20,000 nucleotides of DNA, from positions 783,939 through 803,938 of the forward strand of contig CAJNDS010001136.1 in the NCBI GenBank assembly GCA_905221605.1, in the 5' to 3' direction. Both the position numbers and the translations under genes were made by a program. Within the stretch, counting starts at the first letter, position 1, and each line of letters starts with the position of its first letter. Shown here piece after piece: positions 15,017 to 20,000 of the stretch. The notes under the pieces are model-generated. The model was not told the origin of the DNA, did not search any database, and was given only the letters and a program-made list of their open reading frames with translations. The stretch comes from Symbiodinium natans (lineage: Eukaryota > Sar > Dinophyceae > Suessiales > Symbiodiniaceae).

Positions 15017-15130
15017 CCCGGGATCCCCTTTTAAGGGGATTCTGTTCATTTTTGCAGGGATTCTGTTCCTTTTGCGGGGTCTACAAGGGGTACCCCCTAT
15101 TTTTTGGGAAATGCCCATATTTAGGAATAT
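15017..15130 (+). repeat. Family C dispersed element, copy 1
   Basis: Contains CCCCTTTTAAGGGG, repeated TTCTGTTC, and AGGGGTACCCCCTATTTTTT followed by GGGAAATGCCC. The same order of blocks occurs at 18588-18670. Confidence 0.55.
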
Positions 15131-15216
15131 TTTTCAGGGGGGTTCTGAAGCCCATAGTAGTAACCCTAAACCCTACACCCATTGGGGCGGGGGGGGGGTG
15201 GTTCGTAAGCAAATGG

Positions 15217-15312
15217 AAACCCTAAACCCTAAACCCTAAACCCTAAACCCTAAACCCTAAACCCTAAACCCTAAACCCTAAACCCTAAACCCTAAACCCT
15301 AAACCCTAAACC
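15217..15312 (-). repeat. Telomere-type array (CCCTAAA), about 14 copies
   Basis: Perfect heptamers, close behind a G10 run at 15189-15198. The left arm of a cassette. Confidence 0.95.
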
Positions 15313-15320
15313 TTTCAGGG

Positions 15321-15389
15321 GGCTTTAAGGGCCATCCTTGTGAAACAATGTCAGCCCAGGCCCCCAACGGAGCAGCACTCGCAGCCTGA
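15321..15389 (+). other. Coding-looking cassette island
   Basis: A plus frame reads GFKGHPCETMSAQAPNGAAL then AA TGA (15387-15389). A second frame encodes a Glu/Gln-rich stretch (EEEQEQ). The island spans 15313-15417 between C-rich and G-rich tracts. No family recognised. Confidence 0.25.
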
Positions 15390-15417
15390 GGAGGAGCAGG
15401 AGCAGGGCTGTTGGCGT

Positions 15418-15470
15418 TTAGGGTTTAGGGTTTAGGGTTTAGAGTTTAGTGGGGTTTAGGGTTTAGGGTT
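15418..15470 (+). repeat. TTTAGGG tract
   Basis: About seven units. It meets a C-rich tract head-to-head with only TT between them (TTTAGGG-TT-CCCTAAA at 15462-15477). Confidence 0.95.
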
Positions 15471-15702
15471 CCCTAAACTCTAAACCCTCAACCCTAAACC
15501 CTAAACCCTGAACCCTGAACCCCAAACCCCAAACCCTGAACCCTAAACCCTGAACCCTGAACCCTGAACCCTGAACCCTGAACCCTGAACCCTAAACCCT
15601 GAACCCTGAACCCTAAACCCTGAACCCTGAATCCTGAACCCTGAACCCTGAACCCTAAACCCTGAACCCTGAACCCTGAACCCTGAACCCTGAACCCTAA
15701 CC
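15471..15702 (-). repeat. CCCTGAA/CCCTAAA variant array
   Basis: About 33 heptamers, mostly CCCTGAA with interspersed CCCTAAA. The repetitive Gly-Phe-Arg-Val-Gln-Gly minus frames at 15494-15740 are translations of this array, not proteins. Confidence 0.95.
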
Positions 15703-15754
15703 CCAAGCCTGAGGATGGCTCTTGGACTCAGCCTTGCCAACTTCCTCGAACCCG

Positions 15755-15835
15755 GAGTAGGCCCCCATTTCCTTTCTTAAGGGGTTAGGGGTTCCCTTCT
15801 CATCCCCTTAAAAACCAAGAAGGGGAGGTACCCCC
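15755..15835 (+). repeat. Family B short hairpin element, copy 3
   Basis: Begins GAGTAGGCCCCCATTTCC and ends AACCAAGAAGGGGAGGTACC. TTAAGGGG can pair with CCCCTTAA, and CCTTTCTT roughly with AAGAAGG. Confidence 0.55.
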
Positions 15836-15931
15836 CTTGTTGTTCCTAGGAGTAATCCTGGGTCCAGATTCAGATGGAGCCGTGATCCCCAGACTGAAAT
15901 TGCCAGAGTTTGCTCGCCAAACCCTAACCCG

Positions 15932-15969
15932 AACACCTAAACCCTAAACCCTAAACCCTAAACCCTAAA
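15932..15969 (-). repeat. CCCTAAA tract
   Basis: About five units. The 96 bp before it (15836-15931) is unassigned. Confidence 0.9.
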
Positions 15970-16010
15970 GCCTCAACCATAACAGGCACCCCACTTTGAA
16001 TCCTCCTGGG

Positions 16011-16112
16011 CGGAAAAAGTTTCTTTCAAGATTTAAAGAGAGTCTCTTTGGGAAGTGGGAGCTTAGACCCGAATGCTTTGCCGCCCGGCCCTCTAATGAA
16101 ATTCGACCCTAA
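16011..16112 (+). other. Coding-looking island
   Basis: A plus frame open from before 16011 reads RKKFLSRFKESLFGKWELRP, then ECFAARPSNEIRP and TAA at 16110-16112, the stop being part of the next CCCTAAA unit. The composition is balanced and protein-like. No start or splice signal and no family recognised. Confidence 0.35.
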
Positions 16113-16131
16113 ACCCTAAACCCTAAACCCT

Positions 16132-16245
16132 CCCCCTACTTGTGGAGCCCTGAAAGGAGCTAAGGGTGCAGCACGTAAACACGTCATGCCTCGGAATGCA
16201 GCGAATGCCCTCGATGCCCCCGAATATGGCCACATACTGACATAG
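16132..16245 (+). other. Coding-looking island
   Basis: A plus frame reads TCGALKGAKGAARKHVMPRN, then AANALDAPEYGHILT and TAG at 16243-16245. It follows a CCCTAAA tract (16108-16129). Protein-like, unrecognised. The next 240 bp to 16485 shows nothing supportable. Confidence 0.3.
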
Positions 16246-16485
16246 TGACATAGCGCTGTCCAGAGGGGTGAGTTTCAGGGCGTGGCTACTGTGTAGGGTT
16301 CGGGTTTGCCGGCCTCAATTCCTGGGTATTCAAAACAGTAAGGGGTTTAAAGTTTATGCTTGGAAAAGATGATTTTCGTCAGCCGCGGGCATCAGAAGTG
16401 TGTACCATGACATTTGGTGTCACAGTCGCTACGTGCGAACTGCTTGTTCTGACTCGTAAGTGGGACGTTGGTTTCGCAAACATCA

Positions 16486-16590
16486 AACCCTAAACCCTAA
16501 ACCATAAACCCTAAACCCTAAACCCTAAGCCCTAAGCCCTAAGCCCTAAGCCCTAAGCCCTAAGCCCTAAGCCCTAAGCCCTAAACCCTA
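16486..16590 (-). repeat. CCCTAAA array with a CCCTAAG x8 block
   Basis: Canonical units, then eight consecutive CCCTAAG units (16523-16578), then canonical units again. A second example of variant homogenisation. Confidence 0.95.
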
Positions 16591-16602
16591 ACTTAACCCC
16601 CA

Positions 16603-16687
16603 CAGCTGTCCCTCCTTTCTGGAGGACGACATGGACGAAGATGAGGAAGAGTTCACTGATGATGAGGGGCCGGCAGACCGCTTCTAG
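16603..16687 (+). other. Acidic C-terminal exon-like fragment
   Basis: After a possible acceptor (CCCCCACAG, ending 16605) one plus frame reads LEDDMDEDEEEFTDDEGPAD, then RF and TAG (16685-16687). Such an acidic tail is distinctive and is unlikely to be a by-product of the neighbouring repeats. The stop TAG is the first part of the following TTTAGGG tract. This looks like the 3' end of a gene fragment lying in a 96-bp cassette; its parent gene is unknown. Confidence 0.4.
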
Positions 16688-16757
16688 GGTTTAGGGTTTA
16701 ATTTTTAGGGTTTAGGGTTTAGGGTTTAGGGCTGAGGGCTTAGGGCTTAGGGCTTAG
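16687..16757 (+). repeat. TTTAGGG/CTTAGGG tract
   Basis: About nine units ending in GGCTTAGGG variants. The right arm of a cassette. The 157 bp that follows (16758-16914) is unassigned. Confidence 0.9.
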
Positions 16758-16914
16758 TGGTCTCTCCTCGAATGGGTCTTACGCAGTCTGCCCCGCGCGG
16801 TCCGGCTTCGCTTCAGAAGGTTTCAGCGCAGTGTCAAAAGGTTTTGGGCTTCGGGGTTGAGGATTCCAGGTGCAGGCGTCAAAAATCAGCAGGGTTTCCA
16901 AGGGCCGAGGAGCC

Positions 16915-16969
16915 CTAAACCCTAAACCCTAAACCCGAAACCCTAAACCCTAAACCCTAAACCCTAAAC
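16915..16969 (-). repeat. Telomere-type array (CCCTAAA), about 8 copies
   Basis: Clean except for one CCCGAAA unit. The left arm of a cassette. Confidence 0.95.
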
Positions 16970-16970
16970 C

Positions 16971-17066
16971 TCCTGGGGTAGTGCTAGGCGAGAGTGCCTT
17001 GACATGCCCAGCCCTAGTGGTCCACCCTCTTTGGGCGTTAAGGATAGAGGTTCATATAGGGTTTAG
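16971..17066 (+). other. Coding-looking cassette island
   Basis: One plus frame is open end to end: SWGSARRECLDMPSPSGPPS, then LGVKDRGSYRV and TAG (17064-17066) inside TTTAGGG. No start, splice site or family recognised. Confidence 0.3.
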
Positions 17067-17131
17067 GGTTTAGGGTTTTTGGTGTTCCTATGAAGTCGCA
17101 AAGGCTACAGACGAGGAAGCTGAACAAGTAG

Positions 17132-17395
17132 GCCTTCCACAGGCGGAGTCAGTATGGCTTACGGTTTAGGGGTTCTTTCCAATGTTTCCACAGGGCCCGT
17201 GATCTAATCCGGCAATTCCAGACCAGACTTTTAGCTTTTGAGCAAGGAGACAATGAGAAGCTGCGGCCAACTTTCAAGGGTTTTCGTAAGTTTTCGTCTG
17301 ACAGATGGGTTCAGGGTCCCGTTCTGTTTCGTTTAAGAGTTCAGGGCATCAGGTTTTTGTTCTACAGAGTTCTTGGACAGCGCGGTGCTTGTTAG
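17132..17395 (+). other. Candidate exon(s), charged helical peptide
   Basis: A plus frame is open from 17132 to TAG at 17393-17395. After the acceptor TTTCCACAG (ending 17193) it reads ARDLIRQFQTRLLAFEQGDN, then EKLRPTFKGF. It reaches a consensus donor, GTAAGT, at 17286, defining a possible 92-nt exon (17194-17285) that ends in phase 1. A possible next exon after TTTGGTACAG (17454) is in phase 0, so the two do not join in frame. Protein-like but unrecognised. Confidence 0.35.
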
Positions 17396-17634
17396 CTTGT
17401 CTAGGTAGGACCTTGCGACATTTTATAACTTCGTGTTCTCTTGGTTTGGTACAGCCCCTGCATGATCCAAGTTGGAGATGGGGTATGGCGACGACGTACA
17501 TCCTAGGCCACGCGGGCCCTGGGTTTCAGATCAGTCAAGTGATCGCGTGCCCTGTCAAATTCGCAAGCCACAGCTGCAACGCGACGCCGGTTCATGCGGA
17601 AAAGCGGTCGATCCTGAAAAAAACCCAAACCTAG
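17305..17634 (+). CDS. Hypothetical 109-aa ORF
   Basis: True ATG at 17305, ends at TAG. The first half overlaps the candidate exon in another frame. The second half, from about residue 50 (QPLHDPSWRWGMATTYILGH), follows a good acceptor (TTGGTTTGGTACAG) and looks more like protein than the first. It ends with a basic tail (EKRSILKKTQT). No domain recognised. If real, only the part after 17454 may be coding. Confidence 0.25.
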   Translation: MGSGSRSVSFKSSGHQVFVLQSSWTARCLLACLGRTLRHFITSCSLGLVQPLHDPSWRWGMATTYILGHAGPGFQISQVIACPVKFASHSCNATPVHAEKRSILKKTQT

Positions 17635-17774
17635 ACCTTGAACCCTGAGCCCCATCCTAAGCCCCTAAACCCGAAACCCAAAAACACCCAAAATCCCAGA
17701 CCCTTATAGCCCGAAACCCCAAACCATCCTAGAATCCTATACCCCCAACCAACCCTACAAGGTCATAGGGTTCC
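17635..17774 (-). repeat. Very degenerate CCCTAAA-like region
   Basis: Scattered CCCTAAGCC, CCCGAAACCC and CCCCAAACC units; no gene. Confidence 0.6.
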
Positions 17775-17864
17775 AAGTATGGGCACTTCCTTGAAGGGTC
17801 CCTTGTTCTTATAAACTGTGCATCAGAAGGGCCCATACTTCGAATCCCTATAAACAAGGGGCCC
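17775..17864. other. Interlocked inverted repeats (A-B-A'-B')
   Basis: AAGTATGGGC (17775-17784) pairs perfectly with GCCCATACTT (17831-17840). The segment 17796-17813 pairs imperfectly with 17849-17864. The order is interlocked, as in an RNA pseudoknot, not nested. Confidence 0.5.
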
Positions 17865-17871
17865 AAAACAA

Positions 17872-17918
17872 AACCCTAAACCCTAAACCCTAAACCCTAA
17901 ACCCTAAACCCTAAACCC
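17872..17918 (-). repeat. Telomere-type array (CCCTAAA), about 6.5 copies
   Basis: Clean heptamers, the left arm of a cassette. Confidence 0.95.
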
Positions 17919-17922
17919 CTTA

Positions 17923-18030
17923 GAATTGGGGAAGCACAGGGTTATGGATTTCCAGGCAGGCCCTGAAGCCAAACTGCCGCCAATTCTGCCCGCTGCTCCC
18001 ACTTCGCCTGTCAAGAAATCTACGCTTTAG
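17923..18030 (+). other. Coding-looking cassette island, Pro-rich tail
   Basis: One plus frame is fully open: ELGKHRVMDFQAGPEAKLPP, then ILPAAPTSPVKKSTL and TAG (18028-18030), again provided by the telomere-like tract. CCCTTAG at the left border could be an acceptor. It resembles a disordered Pro/Lys tail. An ATG lies at 17944. No family recognised. Confidence 0.35.
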
Positions 18031-18066
18031 GGCTTAGGAGGGTTTAGGGTTTAGGGTTAAGGTTAA

Positions 18067-18324
18067 ACGGGGATCAAGTTCCGAAGGCTTTGTAACCTTG
18101 AAGCGCAAGTGGGGGTGCAGCGCTTACTCTGTGACTTCTCCGTGCTGCGAACCTCCCCATGTGGTGATGCCGCCAAGGTTCGGTACTTGGGCATCCGGCT
18201 GGGCATTTTCGGAGCGATCGTGTACCCTGGAAGCATTTTAATAACGCAGGAAGCAGGATGCACGGCATCATGCCAACTGTCCCCACTCATCCCTAAAAAT
18301 ATCACCCCTATAAATGTGACATAA
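18067..18324 (+). CDS. Hypothetical ORF without ATG, possible exon
   Basis: The frame is open from just after a TAA at 18064-18066 to TGA after 18324, about 86 codons with no ATG; only a GTG at 18109. It includes GIKFRRLCNLEAQVGVQRLL and later VRYLGIRLGIFGAIVYPGSI, the latter hydrophobic enough for a membrane segment. It directly follows a short TTTAGGG tract (18041-18060). An opposite-strand frame of 91 codons covers the same DNA. Unrecognised. Confidence 0.25.
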   Translation, partial: TGIKFRRLCNLEAQVGVQRLLCDFSVLRTSPCGDAAKVRYLGIRLGIFGAIVYPGSILITQEAGCTASCQLSPLIPKNITPINVT

Positions 18325-18587
18325 ACCGCCGTAAGCACCCATTCTCAGACTCTTGAGTTCTGCAACCTAGAACATGCCATGTGGTCCAGTCTGAACAGTA
18401 AGATCCTTCGTGGGTTTAGGGTAAAGGAGGGCCCTAAACCCTAAACCCTGGACCCTTGTAGGGGTGCAGGGTTCAGGGGTCTGCGCGCCTCCAATGCGCG
18501 GGCCTCCAGCTTCCAGGTTTAGAAAGGGTCTACAACATGACTAAATGGGGGTTTCCGAAAATAGTGGTACCCTTTTTTTGTGGAGGG
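18325..18587. other. Unassigned spacer
   Basis: No gene. TTTAGGG (18415-18421) faces CCCTAAA (18432-18438) across 10 bp. GTTTCCGAAAATAG at 18551-18564 is the reverse complement of 9255-9268. Confidence 0.45.
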
Positions 18588-18670
18588 ACGGGGGGTCCCT
18601 TTAAAGGGAGTCTATCCTATTTGGGTATAGAAGGGGTACCCCTATTTTGGGAAATACCCTATTCTACTAT
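18588..18670 (+). repeat. Family C dispersed element, copy 2
   Basis: CCCTTTAAAGGGAGTCTATC, then AGGGGTACCCCTATTTTGGG and AAATACCC, in the same order as 15017-15130. ATTCTACTATTGCTT follows at 18660 and repeats about 38 bp later. Confidence 0.55.
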
Positions 18671-18742
18671 TGCTTGAAAACCCCCCAAGGGATGAGATTC
18701 TACTATTGCTTTAAGAGCCCCCCCAAAAAAATGAAAATGTAT

Positions 18743-18765
18743 TCTCTCTCTCTCTCTCTCTCTCT
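18743..18765 (+). repeat. (TC)n microsatellite
   Basis: About eleven TC dinucleotides. Confidence 0.95.
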
Positions 18766-18787
18766 GAGGGTAGTGGGGGGGGAACAG

Positions 18788-18850
18788 TTAGGGTTAAGGT
18801 CTTAGGGTTTTAGGGTTTTAACCCTAAAGTTTGGGGTTTAGGGTTCAGGG
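18788..18850. repeat. Telomere-like units with a head-to-head junction
   Basis: TTTAGGGTT (18809-18817), TT, then AACCCTAAA (18820-18828): a 20-bp palindrome made of opposed telomere units. The 100 bp to 18950 is unassigned. Confidence 0.85.
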
Positions 18851-18950
18851 GGGTTTGCTAGCTTTCTTGGCTGCTCGCCTGCTCGATGAGGATCCTGCTG
18901 GGCTTCGTCACAGACTGGCTTTTCGGGGCCAGATGCCCAGCACATGGGGT

Positions 18951-19001
18951 GGTTTAGGGTTTAGGGTTTAGGGTTTAGGGTTTAGGGTTTAGGGTTTAGG
19001 G
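18951..19001 (+). repeat. Telomere-type array (TTTAGGG), about 7 copies
   Basis: Clean heptamers. Confidence 0.95.
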
Positions 19002-19135
19002 TTCCTAGACTTTTCTCCTTATCAGCTCCAGGTAGAGGGAGCGAGGTGCCATGTATCCCCCTATTGCGCTGAAGGGAGTGCCGAGGGTACCTCCCAACTA
19101 AGAACTCGCAAGATATGGGTATTTAATGAGAATAG

Positions 19136-19321
19136 GGGGCCCCAGCCGTGTGCTTTCTGAAGAGGTTTCATAACCGGCTGAAAGCCCGCGGCAAGGGCTT
19201 TACACTTCCCCTTGGAATTCCTCTGGAAGTGCGTAGCTACGTCTTTCGGTTCGGCCGCCGGGGTGTTAAGCCCCAAACTCCAAACATTGAACCCGAAACC
19301 GAAACGAACCCTAAACCCTGA
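19136..19321 (+). CDS. Hypothetical coding-looking frame, basic
   Basis: A plus frame without ATG is open from 19136 to TGA at 19319-19321 (61 codons). From about residue 7 it reads FLKRFHNRLKARGKGFTLPL and then GIPLEVRSYVFRFGRR, which is basic and protein-like. The last 20 codons run into CCCTAAA units. The minus strand also has a protein-like frame over 19061-19276 (starting at TTG, with KDVATHFQRNSKGKCKALAA). I cannot decide between them. No family recognised for either. Confidence 0.25.
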   Translation, partial: GAPAVCFLKRFHNRLKARGKGFTLPLGIPLEVRSYVFRFGRRGVKPQTPNIEPETETNPKP

Positions 19322-20000
19322 ACCCTTTCAAACCCTTACCGAACCCCAAGCAATCCTTACCCACCTTGTGACGCAAGGCCCAGGGCTCACAATCATGGGT
19401 GCCGTGGTTGGGGGGTAGAAACAACAGTAATCGTCTTAAGTTTCAATACCAGCAAGAAAATAGTCATACTAATGTTACTATAGGGGTCGGAATAATTACT
19501 ACTATGGTCCCCCTGTAAATATGCTATGACAATCCCCAAAACCATATTCTATCATTAAGACCCCTAACCCTAAACCCTAAGCCCTATTAGTCAGAAAAGT
19601 ACTAGAACCTCAGCCCCACTGGAAACCTCAACCTGGGAACTTCTGAGGGCCCCCCCGAGACCCAAATCGAGAAGACTAGCCCACCCCTCACACATCACCC
19701 ACCAACAACACAGGGTTTAGGGTGTGGGCCTTGGGGTTTAGGATTTCGGGCCGATACTCTGAGCTTGGGTTCAAGAAGGGTGAAGGACCCGCCCCCCCCC
19801 CAGCCCGAAAGAGCCCAGGCGGAGGTACGACTCCTCTCCAATGTCTTCCTCAATCACATCACGGCTCCTCGCTCGAAAGTGAGCCGCTGTTTTGATGAGG
19901 TGCCGGGTTGGTTTAGGGTTTAGGGTGCTCAGATAACTTAGCCATCCTGGAAGTACTTTCTGAAGCATCTTTTCGTTTATTAGTACGAACCCGAAACCCT
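19322..20000. other. Unassigned end region
   Basis: No supported gene. An AT-rich stretch (19430-19560) has CTACTAT- and CCCC-type strings like family A. Short CCCTAAA at 19563-19585 and TTTAGGG at 19712-19750 and 19909-19926. The minus frame at 19771-19968 (65 codons) shows nothing recognisable. Confidence 0.4.

Noticed and set aside
15494-15740. Gly-Phe-Arg-Val-Gln-Gly repeat proteins on the minus strand
   Set aside because: Direct translation of CCCTGAA/CCCTAAA heptamers in two frames; no independent coding evidence.
17194-17634. Two-exon gene joining 17194-17285 to the segment after 17454
   Set aside because: The donor leaves phase 1 and the acceptor needs phase 0; splicing would bring in a stop.

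Overview
This is nuclear eukaryotic DNA that is unusually rich in telomere-type heptamers: (TTTAGGG)n, or (CCCTAAA)n when read on the other strand. The heptamers form dozens of tracts spread over the whole 20 kb, in both orientations. The TTTAGGG type is used by land plants, many green algae, dinoflagellates and several other protists. The repeat load, scattered exon-sized coding-looking islands and lack of any compact gene layout suggest an alga or other protist with a large genome. I cannot fix the lineage from the sequence. There is no bacterial operon, no rRNA or tRNA I can support, and no CRISPR. The window starts with a G-rich tract, the wrong orientation for a left chromosome end, so the tracts are interstitial.

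Layout. 1-3070: telomere-like tracts, many degenerate, around short islands, one of which encodes a RING-like Cys motif. 3075-4145: a GC-rich ORF, an AT-rich patch and a 225-bp foldback palindrome. 5755-6524: an 11-12 bp minisatellite enclosed by terminal inverted repeats. 7001-7411: telomere-like cassettes. 7438-8593: the only convincing longer reading frame, a minus-strand bZIP-like protein, plus an exact 284-bp duplicate of its N-terminal part. 8600-12100: mostly unassigned sequence with short dispersed hairpin elements. 12224-13650: telomere tracts, a foldback minisatellite and homogenised variant-telomere blocks. 13670-19320: a run of roughly 70-270 bp coding-looking islands between telomere-like tracts. 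19322-20000: unassigned.

The most striking pattern is a recurring cassette: a CCCTAAA tract, an unrelated island (about 85-109 bp in seven clear cases), then a TTTAGGG tract. This is the orientation expected if short linear DNA pieces had each been capped by telomerase at both 3' ends and then integrated. The opposite arrangement, G-rich running straight into C-rich, also occurs and looks like telomere-telomere fusion. Chimeric assembly through telomeric repeats must be excluded first.

Caution: apart from the bZIP-like frame, coding calls are low confidence. Open frames of about 30 codons are common by chance, and several longer open frames begin only at TTG or GTG or are translations of repeats.
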